The position numbers were made by a program, and so were the translations under genes. Shown here one piece after another: positions 1 to 9,182 of a stretch of DNA of 64,000 nucleotides. The notes beneath the pieces were generated by a model. It ran no database searches, had not been told where the DNA came from, and saw only the letters and a program-made list of their open reading frames with translations. Origin of the DNA: Rhododendron vialii (taxonomy: Eukaryota; Streptophyta; Magnoliopsida; Ericales; Ericaceae); the NCBI RefSeq assembly GCF_030253575.1, contig NC_080563.1, positions 13,783,001 to 13,847,000 on the forward strand, given 5' to 3'. Position 1 is the first letter of the stretch. Every line of letters starts with the position of its first letter.

Positions 1-1105
1 TGCTTCGATCTCGATGTACGTGTGGTGACATTTCCTATAGATTTTTGTGTGATGCGACAGAGCAAAATACTTCTTGGCAGTCTTGACAGGTACTACACCT
101 GCATTTTCGTTTTGTTCATTCTGATTCTGTTATCGTAAAAAAAAAAAAAAATCAAATATTAGATCGAGCACCTACATATATCGAATTGAGCTGATTTTTC
201 ACGAGCCCAATTGATTTTTTTTTAAAAATTATTGAACGACTCAAATCATTCATAAAGGACCCAGAGTGGATCCCGCGGGCCACTTGGCATGCCTAGTCGG
301 TGTGGGGTGTCGATATGAACACTTGAGCCAATGGTTAATACTGCCATTCCATTAGTCCTCAACAAGATTCACAACAGTTGGAGAAGTATCAATTACTATC
401 CTGGACCGTCCATCTGATTTGACTGGTAAAAATAACAAGTATATATAAACCATTGATTATCGATTTGGATCTCTGGACTCGCTGGATTTTAAACAAGTCA
501 AGAACAAACACCCTAGAGCTAGCTCGATTGGAGTCGTTGGCACTTTTATTCCCAACTTGTGTAAAGCTACAATATTAATTTTGCATTTATCCCCTAAACT
601 AGTCACATTTTGTCTACTTCGTCTCTAACCTATGTACTAAACAACCATTTTGTCCAAAGGCAGCTCCACTAAAAATTTGTAATTTTTCACTTATAATTTG
701 ATTTTTGTTCAATGTTGTCAGCACTAAGTCATTTATATGTAGCTAAAGTAATTGAAAATTTACTTAAATTTATGAGTAAGTAGATAATATAGCTCAACAT
801 AACAACCCAATAAATTTTCAACCATAAGAAATTTGTTTATTGTTCCATAGAGCTTCGTATACAAAAAAATTCTTTACATTTTTGTCAAGCTAAAATCTTG
901 GAGTCACCCTTGATTTTGGCCTTCAGCTTTCTTTTTGCAATCTCGCACAATTTCATACAATTGTTGAGGGGACAAAATTGTTATTTACATAGTTTAAAAA
1001 TGAAATTAAAAAATGTGGATAGTTTAAGGGATAAAAGTAAAAAAAGCTCTTCTATTTATTTCTATGTATGTTCTTAATATATTGAGATTATTGGAGTTCA
1101 ATAGT
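1..1105. other. Intergenic, window edge
   Basis: AT-rich spacer with no gene that I can support. An open frame on the plus strand runs from base 1 to a TAA at 136-138, and CAG|GTACT near 89 looks like a splice donor, so the first ~90 bases could be the tail of an exon entering the window. I do not recognise the residues, and the stretch is too short to judge. Confidence 0.25.
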
Positions 1106-1175
1106 CTTCTCCACCACAATTTATGCGGAGTCCAAAAATAAGTGTATGAAATTCACATAAATTTGTGGTGGAAAG
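1106..1175. repeat. Short hairpin element
   Basis: Two arms of about 19 bases, around TCCACCACAATTTATG on the left and its near complement on the right, enclose a ~28 base loop. It could be a very small MITE or a solo palindrome. No clear target duplication was seen. Confidence 0.4.
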
Positions 1176-1257
1176 TATTGGGTCACCAATCACCATGTGG
1201 CGGTGCCTTAGAACCACAGAATAATAGGTAGTCTCACCTATTTTCCTTTAAAAAAAA

Positions 1258-1617
1258 AAAAGTCAACTTGGTTTTTTTGTTTTCTTCTTATTCAAAATTT
1301 TTTGCATTAATTAGTTTTGCATCAAACTTTTGAGGAATACTTCATCTCGACTAGAGGAATTTAAAAATTAAAAAATTACTTTTACCTACTTTGTTTAGGA
1401 GATATCCAAGGAAAAAACCCAAATAGTCCATCTTTTTGGATTTTGTATTCGATTTTTCCCAAAAAAAAAAAATTGGATAAAAATTATATATTTTTACTTT
1501 TTTAATTCCTTTAGTCGAGACGAATCAAGAATCCACAAAAATTTATCGCAAAAATCACCAAATACGTAAAAATAAAAAAAAAATAAAGACAAATAAAGAA
1601 AACCCAAAAAGTCAAGT
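1258..1617. repeat. Foldback MITE, family with CGAGACGA core motif
   Basis: This is a long imperfect inverted repeat. The left arm holds TTTTGCATTAATTAGTTTTG, then a CTCGACTAGAGG motif. The right arm holds the complements, including TAGTCGAGACGAAT and a run similar to AAATACGTAAAAAT. The same arm sequence recurs at 3436-3795, about 6990-7385, 19730-20097 and 45925-46256, so this is a dispersed family of roughly 350 bp. Ends are approximate because the arms are AT-rich. Confidence 0.6.
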
Positions 1618-1672
1618 GAATCAGGAGTATATTTTTGGACAATAATACTATGGTGGGTTCTTTTAAACTTAC

Positions 1673-1928
1673 CTTATTTCTTTGTTTTTTGTGTTTTATT
1701 CGTCTTTTTTAATTTTTTTGTTAGTTTGCGTGATATTTTTTGGAGTAATCATTCATATCGAAAAAAATATCAAACAACTGTCATTTGTCGAAAATGCTAT
1801 CTTATTTGAATTTCTTAACATTTGTGCATATTTTTATACTTTTTTGATTCGTCTCGTTGAGACAGACACCCCAAAAATTACGATGAAAAACTAAATAAAA
1901 AGTTACGAAAAATAAAAAATACCGAAAC
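1673..1928. repeat. Foldback MITE, same family, shorter copy
   Basis: The left arm (TTTGTTAGTTTGCGTGAT) and right arm (ATTCGTCTCGTTGAGACAGA, then the complement of the outer arm) match the neighbouring family at 1258-1617 and especially the copy at 3436-3795. It contains a chance 70-codon open frame that I do not regard as a gene. Confidence 0.5.
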
Positions 1929-1966
1929 AAATTTCAGACTTGTAAGTTTACAAGATCGCAACCTTA

Positions 1967-2288
1967 GACCCCATTCGTTTTGGAGTTTTGGATTTTGGAT
2001 ACTCATTCAATAATGCTACTCACACAACGATCCAATACACAACAATTTACACCACCTTTAACATACATGTGGCGCCCACACATAGTAGTATGTGTGGAGC
2101 CCACATGTATATGAGGATTGTGTTTGGTGTTGTGTGAGTATCATTTTTGTTAATCATTATTTTATTTTTCTCCAATCATTACTCTCATATTTTCTCTCTC
2201 CAATTATTATCTCTATTTTTAATTATTACTTTATTTTTTTCTACACTCATTACCAAAAAATTCAAATCCAAAAATCCCAAACGGGCTC
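1967..2288. mobile_element. Tourist-like MITE upstream of the ERF gene
   Basis: The left end GACCCCATTCGTTTTGG and the complement of the right end (GAGCCCGTTTGGGATTTTTG) form terminal inverted repeats that continue inward through a GGATTT...ACTCATT region. The flanks are TTA on the left and TAA on the right, so a three-base target duplication is suggested but not exact. The end sequence resembles PIF/Harbinger (Tourist) MITEs. A second MITE (2012-2145) sits inside it. The element ends about 360 bp before the ERF start codon. Confidence 0.55.
2012..2145. mobile_element. Inner foldback MITE nested in the Tourist-like MITE
   Basis: Its ends are AATGCTACTCACACAAC and, as complement of the other side, AATGATACTCACACAACACC. 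The centre is a near palindrome around ACATGTGGCGCCCACACATA. About 134 bp. It interrupts the outer MITE 1967-2288, so it inserted later. Confidence 0.6.
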
Positions 2289-2431
2289 TAAAAGACTCCA
2301 TTCGTGTATCATCCTTCAATTTAATCATGTGCTGAAAACACTCTCTCTCAACCCCACTTTTCAGAAATTTCAAGGAAACTCAGGCCTCGAGAAATCAAAA
2401 CTAAAATCCAAAAATAAAAATAAAGCAGTTG

Positions 2432-2646
2432 TTGACTGTGTAAAGTTCCCCCAAAGTGGAAAAATTAAAAGAAGGAATTCTCTATCTAAACCAAGTTGAT
2501 GAACTCCTTTCCACAATCCACACCTCTCTTTATAAATACCTTCCCCCTCTTTTCTCTCACAAAAAGATCCTCTCTCTCTCTCCAAAAAAAAAAAAAGAAC
2601 AGAACTTACTAGTATATACGGAGTAATTATATGCTCTGTTAAGATA
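2432..2646 (+). promoter_or_regulatory. ERF gene core promoter and 5' UTR
   Basis: A TATA box (TATAAATA, 2531-2538) lies 116 bp before the ATG. A CT-rich leader with a TC run near 2570-2585 follows, as is common in plant 5' UTRs. A W-box core TTGACT is at 2432-2437, the kind of site bound by WRKY factors. Transcription probably starts near 2560. Confidence 0.55.
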
Positions 2647-3330
2647 ATGTACACAAACGGTGATTTTGATCCTCAATTAGCCCTGCTCGATTCAATACGA
2701 TCTCACTTGCTGGGCGACCCCGAAGTCCCTTCCTTCACTGAGAATTGGGGAGAATTGTTACCTCTCCGGGAAAACGATTCCCAAGACATGCTTCTTTACG
2801 GCCTCCTCAACCAGGCGGAGAGCGTCTGGTGGCTTCCGTCGCTCGCGCCGGAGGAAACCCCCTCCGCGTCCTCCCCCGTCAAGTTGGAGCCCGAAATGGA
2901 TAACTTGGAGGGAAGTTTTGGTTTCCAGGCGGCGGCGGCGGCGATGCCTGCGGTGGTGGCGTCGAAGGGGAAGCATTACAGGGGAGTGAGGCGGCGGCCG
3001 TGGGGTAAGTTCGCGGCGGAGATCAGGGATCCGGCGAAGAACGGGGCCCGGGTTTGGCTCGGGACGTTCGAGACGGCGGAGGACGCCGCGTTGGCTTACG
3101 ATAGGGCTGCTTACCGCATGCGCGGGGCGCGTGCGTTGCTCAATTTCCCCCTCCGGGTTAATTCCGGTGAACCGGAGCCGGTTCGGGTTACTTCGAAAAG
3201 GTCGTCATCGGAGCGATCCTCGTCGCCATCGTCGGAGAGTGGGTCGCCGAAGAGGCCAAGGAAGGTGGTGGCAACGGCGGAGCCGGCGGTGGTGGTCCGA
3301 GTTAAGGTGGAAGCAGGGAGTGGGTTGTAG
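2647..3330 (+). CDS. AP2/ERF transcription factor, group IX (ERF1/ERF2-like)
   Basis: A 227-residue nuclear DNA-binding protein without introns. Residues ~110-168 form one AP2/ERF domain: [20 protein letters not shown] opens it, [19 protein letters not shown] carries the alanine and aspartate typical of ERF (not DREB) proteins, and LLNFP closes it. The N-terminal part has the acidic [20 protein letters not shown] segment (34-53) typical of group IX activators such as tobacco ERF2 and Arabidopsis ERF1/2. A five-alanine run is at 95-99, a serine-rich stretch at 186-200, and a basic PKRPRK nuclear signal at 201-206. The family binds GCC boxes and acts in ethylene, jasmonate and defence responses. 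The coding GC content is far above the flanks, as is usual for this class. The start follows the TATA box and is the first ATG of the frame. No EAR repressor motif is present. The exact orthologue cannot be named. Confidence 0.95.
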   Translation: MYTNGDFDPQLALLDSIRSHLLGDPEVPSFTENWGELLPLRENDSQDMLLYGLLNQAESVWWLPSLAPEETPSASSPVKLEPEMDNLEGSFGFQAAAAAMPAVVASKGKHYRGVRRRPWGKFAAEIRDPAKNGARVWLGTFETAEDAALAYDRAAYRMRGARALLNFPLRVNSGEPEPVRVTSKRSSSERSSSPSSESGSPKRPRKVVATAEPAVVVRVKVEAGSGL

Positions 3331-3435
3331 CCTTGGAGGGTATAGAAGTTTCGGCGGTTCCACGTGGCGAACACCTGTTGGTTGGTGATGGTGATTTGGT
3401 ATCCATGTTGTACACATTGCATTAGCTTAAGGATT

Positions 3436-3795
3436 GTAAACTTATTTTTCTTTTTTGTTTGGTGTGTTTTGTTCATTTTTTTGAATTTTTGTTAGATTCG
3501 CGTCATATTTTCTGAATTAATCATCTGCCTCGACGAGAAGAGTATATATTACAAAATTATTATGGAAAGCAAAAGAAAATTCACTAATGAGGAAAAAAAG
3601 TATCAACCAGTTGTCTTATTGTCTAAAGTGCATGCCGTTTTATTTGAATTTTTTTAATATCAATTCCTATTTTTATACTTTTTTTTATTCGTCTTATTGA
3701 GACAAACGATCAACTCCAAAAATTATGACGAAAAGCTAAACAAAATGTTATGAAAAGTAAAAATATCGAAATAAATTTCAAATTTATAAGTTCGG
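3436..3795. repeat. Foldback MITE, CGAGACGA-core family
   Basis: The left arm has TTGTTAGATTCGCGTCATAT then CTCGACGAGAAG. The right arm has TCGTCTTATTGAGACAAACG and the complement of the outer left arm. It is closest to the copy at 1673-1928. It starts about 100 bp after the ERF stop codon, so it may lie in or just past the ERF 3' UTR. Confidence 0.6.
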
Positions 3796-3799
3796 TCCG

Positions 3800-4000
3800 T
3801 CTAATGGGTGCTATATTGCACCCCTTAACCTCGGAATCAGAGTAGTATTTTAGTTCTTATGTGGGTCCTTTGGTTTTGCTGGCACGTTCTTTCTTTGTGT
3901 GTACCAAGGCAAGTGTCAGTCCAAAATGAGTGTATAGCAAACACATATGAAAAGACAATACTACCCCTAGATTCTTTTTAAACTAAATTTTGCTCGGCAA
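3800..4000. other. Spacer
   Basis: No gene or clear repeat was seen between the two foldback elements. Confidence 0.4.
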
Positions 4001-4002
4001 AT

Positions 4003-4424
4003 AGTTTTTATGCAGAAATTCTAGCCGTACCGACCCATTTCATACCGAAACCGTATCGACGGCTGTGTCGGGCCTTCTATGGCCCCCGGACGGCCAATTC
4101 AAGCCGTCAAAAAATTCAAAAAAAAAAAAAAAAGCCGAGGGGGCCCCAAACGGGAATTAATGACATCCGATTTGTGTAGGGTGGTTAGATTGAGTACCCT
4201 ATTTTTCGTGTATATACGTATACACGAAAAATAGGGTACTCGATCCAAGCACTCCACACACATCGGATGCTATTGATTCTTGCCTGACCCCTTGGTTTTT
4301 TTTTTTTTTAATTTTTTTACGTCTCGGATCGGCCGACCAGTGGCCGGAGACTTCCCGGCAAGACCGTCGGAACAGTTTCGGTATGGAATAGGTCGGTACG
4401 ACTAGCAGAACTTGTTTTTACGGT
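4003..4424. repeat. Large foldback MITE with GC-rich arms
   Basis: Outer arms of about 60 bp pair: GCCGTACCGACCCATTTCAT on the left and the complement of ATGGAATAGGTCGGTACGAC on the right. A nearly perfect inner palindrome spans about 4180-4270, built on GAGTACCCTATTTTTCGTGT and its complement. A-rich and T-rich spacers separate the inner and outer arms. The element is non-coding and unlike the other foldback families in the window. No target duplication was resolved. Confidence 0.6.
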
Positions 4425-4827
4425 TCTTCCTATGTAACTGACAACTGTAAGTGTTACTTACTTCTTTATTTTCTTTTTCTTTTCTTTTTGCTTTTTTTTC
4501 CTTAAGGGGTTAGAAGTTAAGGTAAAAAAAAAAATATATTTGATTTTTTTCCTAAAAGGGCTGTTTTGGGTTGTTTCAGAAGGATATACTATGGGAAATG
4601 ATTTTGCCACAATAATATAAAATTCACATTGAAAAATTAAAATTTTAGTTTTAAATAATTTTATATTTAATATAGATCTCATTTAGTACATTTATACGAG
4701 TAGAGTTGAGTATATAATTTGTGTAAAAAATGAATATGTATAATAGTGGAGTAATAGTTATAAACATTTTTAGAACGAAAATAAAAAATGAGATACAGAA
4801 AAGTGATGAAGAGAGAGAAACGGAGAG

Positions 4828-4828
4828 G

Positions 4829-4866
<38 letters not shown>
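4828..4866 (+). repeat. (GA)n microsatellite
   Basis: An AGAG run of about 36 bases that produces chance serine-leucine open frames on the other strand. Confidence 0.9.
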
Positions 4867-4867
<1 letters not shown>

Positions 4868-4869
4868 AA

Positions 4870-6985
4870 GTAGTACTTGTAAAAGTAATGAGGTGGGAGC
4901 GAGTACATGAGGTGAGAATTGGGAACAACAAGAAGGGTACAAATGTCATTTCAGTGCACACAGTAAAAGTGATGTTGCATACTCTGACATTGAATTTGAC
5001 TTTCACAGCAAAAAAGCTGCAAAGCTAGCGCGTGAGCTACACAAACCGGTGCCATATTGCGGTCGTTAGCATTTGCCTTATAAGTTTACGAGAACCCAGG
5101 AATGATCCTGGGAGGAGGCTATAGTGTTTTCGAGGAAATTTTCAGGTTCGAATTGATGGGCTAATATAAATTCCAGGAAAAAAAAGTGAAGTCCATGTTT
5201 GGGATTGCGAATGCAAGAGCCTCTTACTATTTACTACTCTGTCCCAAATTCTTGATCATCTTTTATTTTTTGTAAGTCTCGAAAAATTAGCTATATATCT
5301 TTTAAGTTATTTTAAAAACTTTGTATAAAAGAGCTCATTGAAATTTATCAAACAAAATTCATATTTAATACGGAGTATAAAAAAATATTATATATTAAGA
5401 GATAGGGAAAGACTACAAATACACGCCTCTTATTTGGCCATAGCATTCCAAACATTCAAATGAATGTGGAAACTTTATATTCATCTCAAAACAAATTGAC
5501 AATAAGTGAAGGGATCTCAAAATCGTATTAATTGATCGATCACTTTTTTTGTTTTTTGAATATGCCACAAGAGACAACAAAACAGCTCAAGACACATCTC
5601 TAAGCAAAATGGATTCTAAATCGGGCAGAATACATTGTGATGCAATCCAGTGAGCTGCTGCTCCGTTGGGAGCACGATTACACGAACGACCACCTTCTTG
5701 TCCCGGGCCATTCCTTAATGTCCGCCACAATTGTAGTAGCTATTTTCCCATGGGCACTGTGCTTTGGAATCAGTAATGTAGGAGATGAGGTTCTTACAGT
5801 CAGCTAGATTGAAAGATCACTTCTGGGAAATTCTGCTCTATTGCCAAACTGCAAGCAATCCGAAGGGCCCATGCTTCAATAGCCAAAGCCTACGAGACCA
5901 CCACTCTTCCACAACGCCACACTTAGAGCCAATTCACCTAATCACTCATTCCACTTCATATATTCCACTTTCAAGTAACGCGGTATTGTGTCTTTTGAGC
6001 TCTTTGAGGACAGGTATCAATATGAGTTACTCCAGCAATTGATTGTCCATGTTCAAGTTACTAACCCCACAAGCTTGTGTGGTCCACTAACTAAAGAAGT
6101 ACTTATTTTTTAAATTATAAATTTTTTTTCTCTAATATTATATGCATTAGCAGGAATTAGTGGGGGTATTAGAGTTAGTACAAGGAAGTCAAGAGGCTAT
6201 CTATAGCTATGGCTCCTAAAGCCCTACCCCTCGTGGAACTCGACCCTTGGTCACTACTGGTGGAGAGAGAAGAGTTACTAATTGGTTCTCTAATAAAGAA
6301 GTATTCCACCAACCCAAATAAATACTTATTTTTCGAATTAAAGGTGATGTATTGTGAGAGAATAACATATCTTGTAAAATGAAAAATTAGTATTTCAAAA
6401 ATTAGAACCTTAGCGGAACGGGAAGCGCTTATTTTTTGAATTAAATGTGATGTATTATTGTAAGAGAATGACTTATCATGTAAAACAAAAAATAAATACT
6501 TAAAAAATAAAAATTTTAGCGAAACGAGACCAGCTATTAGTAAAAATTTTTGCTCTCACTCTATTAATTCTTGTACTGCAATCGCTCTCTCAATCCTTAA
6601 TCTCATAGAATTTAGTTCTAGTAGTTCGTTATATATTTTAAAAACGCTTTCACGTTCACGGTCTAACTTATGCAAGCACGCACAAATTATGCGACTTGCC
6701 CACAATGTTAAAGCAACAAAACAAGTTGACATTGACGCACATGGTTGGGTCCCCCATCAGATGATACGTACGGTCTAAGAAAGTAGCTTCTCCAAAGACT
6801 TTGACTACCAAAGTTGACCAGACTTGTCTTCACGAGTTGACATCTCACCCACAAAAAAGTAGAAATTTCCTACTTTTTTTCAACCACAAAGAGAACATTG
6901 GTGACTCTTCAACCACAGAGAAAAACAAGAATCGAGAACATTGGTGACTCCTCTATTTAGGAACTTTTTCTTTTGAACAACTTTG
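4870..6985. other. Intergenic, no gene seen
   Basis: AT-rich spacer. Near 5219-5260 the string ACTCTGTCCCAAATTCTTG resembles the end of a Stowaway MITE, but its partner end is not convincing (a GGAGTAT is at ~5373). A GGTTCGAATT near 5143 resembles a tRNA B box but lacks supporting context. The 85-codon frame at 5785 has no recognisable domain. Confidence 0.4.
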
Positions 6986-6989
6986 TGCT

Positions 6990-7385
6990 TTTGTCATTAT
7001 TCCAACTTTTTTTGCGTTTATTAGTTTTACCCTAAACTTTTATATGAGATATGGGTTTGTCCAGACAAGAAGAACCAAAAAAATAAAAATTATGACTTTT
7101 ACGCAAGCATTTTGAGAAATATCCAAAGAAAAACTCAAAAGGTAAAAAATTACGACTTTTACACAAGTATTTTAGGCATTATCCAATAAAAAGTCCAAAA
7201 ATTGACTTTTTGAGTTTTTCTTTGAATATTTCCCAAAATACTTGTGTAAAAGTAATAATTTTTTATTTTTCTGATTTCTCTTGTCGAGACGAACCTATAT
7301 CACATAAAAAATTTTCGTAAAACTAACAAACGCAAAAAAAAAATTGAATAAAGACAAAATCAAAAAATTATGATGCATAAGTTAA
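6990..7385. repeat. Foldback MITE, CGAGACGA-core family
   Basis: The arms share TTGCGTTTATTAGTTTTAC, AAATATCCAAAGAAAAACTC and CTTGTCGAGACGAA with other family members, here as an inverted pair around a short centre near 7170-7200. Inner arm pairing is close to perfect over about 60 bases. Outer boundaries are approximate. Confidence 0.6.
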
Positions 7386-7397
7386 TCATTAGTGTAA

Positions 7398-7637
7398 AGA
7401 CCCCGTCCCAAATTAATTTGTAGTCTCTCATTGTATCCTAACTGAATTGAAAATTGGTTATAGTTTTCAACTGATAATACTTTTTTATACGCAATATGAA
7501 TCTTATTCGATATATTTTAATTAATTTTTAAAATGATATTTTCAAACTTGTCTAATAAATTATGATTATAATATATAATTAATTGAAAAGTGGTGCAAAT
7601 TTTCAAAAAGGATAAATAAATTAGGATAGATGGAGTA
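7398..7637. mobile_element. Possible Stowaway-like MITE
   Basis: The left end ACCCCGTCCCAAATTAATTT and the complement of the right end (ACTCCATCTATCCTAATTTA) resemble the CTCCCTCCGTCCC ends of plant Stowaway (Tc1/mariner) MITEs. TA flanks are possible but not certain. Confidence 0.45.
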
Positions 7638-7639
7638 TA

Positions 7640-8434
7640 TGCGGATTAGCCATTCTACTAGTGTTGCCCGGACAACCAATTTTATATTGCCACGTCACCT
7701 AAATCATTGAAATTGCGGGCCACCCTATTCAAAAGTCACACGTCACATGTATGCTTACCACAAAAAAAAAAAAAAAAGTCACATGTTAACCTAACCATGG
7801 TTTAAACAATATTTTGGTGCTCCCCTCTCTTTGCGCTCTCTCTCTCTCCTAGCTGCTACATTGTATCGGCAAAATACAGGTCGTTATTCCCATTTCCCAC
7901 CATCAAATCCTTCCATGCTTTTTGGTAAATCGAAGAATTTGAAACAAGAATTAGCCTTCCTTTGCAATCCAGCTTCGAACCAATCCCATCTTGTGGATTA
8001 AAATCACTTGTTATTTAGCCAAATTTATAGTTTGGGTTTCTTTTGTTTGTGCCCCTTATCTGTTTAGTGATTACTATCTTAAATCTTCAATCTACTTTGC
8101 TGAGTGTTTTAACTCGTGTAGATCGAGAGAGAGAGGGGTGGGGGCGCACCTAGTTAAGTAGGAGTGTTAAACTCAGGTCTAGAAATGGAGTATTGTTTGG
8201 AATTTTGGACCCTGGTTGAGAGAGAGAGAGAGAGAGAGATGATTTATCTTGGTTAAGTTAGCATTTGACTTTCAAACAAAGTGGTCCACAATTTCTGTGT
8301 CTTTGATGATGTGTCAAACTAGCATTGGTGCTCCGGACAAGCCTAAGTGAACACAGCTGATCTCTCTATATTCTCATATGATCCGATGGTTGAAAATGCA
8401 CAAGAACATCGGTACATGACAAAGTGAGTAATGA
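7640..8434. other. Intergenic
   Basis: No gene is visible. There is an AG microsatellite near 8219-8240 and a TC run near 7838-7849. Confidence 0.4.
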
Positions 8435-8552
8435 GAATTTGAGAGGCCATTCATCGGCTATCGTACACACACCCGCCCAACGACTGACTTTTTGAATTTG
8501 AGAGGCCATTCATCGACTATCGTACACACACCCGCCCAACGACTGACTTTTT
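8435..8552 (+). repeat. Tandem duplication, 2 x 59 bp
   Basis: Two head-to-tail copies of a unit beginning GAATTTGAGAGGCCATTCAT and ending GACTGACTTTTT differ at one clear position. This suggests a recent small duplication. Confidence 0.85.
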
Positions 8553-9041
8553 GCAAGTGTGAACTGTGAAGGATATACAATGGACTCTGCCTCTTTGAGC
8601 ATTTCCATTGTAATAAGTAAATGAATGTGAATAAATAAATTTAACAATAATATTCAAAAAACACACCATAAGCAGAGTTACAAGTCTTTTATCAACTAAC
8701 CAAATTTCACTTATTTTATAATCAAATTTAAAAACTTTTACCAATAACCAAACTTAATAACTTAAAAAAATCCCACATTAGAATCGTCTCATCGAGACGA
8801 ATAATTTGGTATAGTCGGGTGCGTGATTGAAACTCGTTTGCGATTGGACAACTGTGCATTGTGTATTGTAGGGGTTTTTTTTGTTAGGGATGCAAAAAAA
8901 ACCAATGTGAAGGTAGAGGTTGTTAAGTTTGATTATGGACTAAATGGATAATTAAATGCTAACATGACACATTTTGATTATTGATTTTGATTATTACCAT
9001 TGCGGATGCTCTTACTACCAAATAATTTGCCCTTAATTTAA

Positions 9042-9173
9042 GAGAAAATGATGGCCAATGACGTATTTTGATAATTTATACTCGCCAAAGACATGCTGAG
9101 AACATTTATTAATGCTGAAAATGTCCTTGACGGGTATTAATTATCAAAACACGTTATTGGCCATCATTTTCCC
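9042..9173. mobile_element. Mutator-type MITE, 132 bp, copy 1
   Basis: The ends are GAGAAAATGATGGCC and the complement GGGAAAATGATGGCC. They are flanked by a perfect nine-base target duplication TTAATTTAA (9033-9041 and 9174-9182), the length expected for Mutator-like transposition. A sister copy lies inside the 5' LTR at 28297-28437. It is non-coding and depends on a transposase elsewhere. Confidence 0.85.
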
Positions 9174-9182
9174 TTAATTTAA

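Noticed and set aside
4651-5006. Serine/leucine-rich open frames on the minus strand
   Set aside because: They are translations of the (GA)n microsatellite and flanking AT-rich DNA; no domain and no conserved start.
5219-5405. Complete Stowaway MITE
   Set aside because: Only one end is convincing; the opposite end does not pair well and no TA flanks were confirmed.
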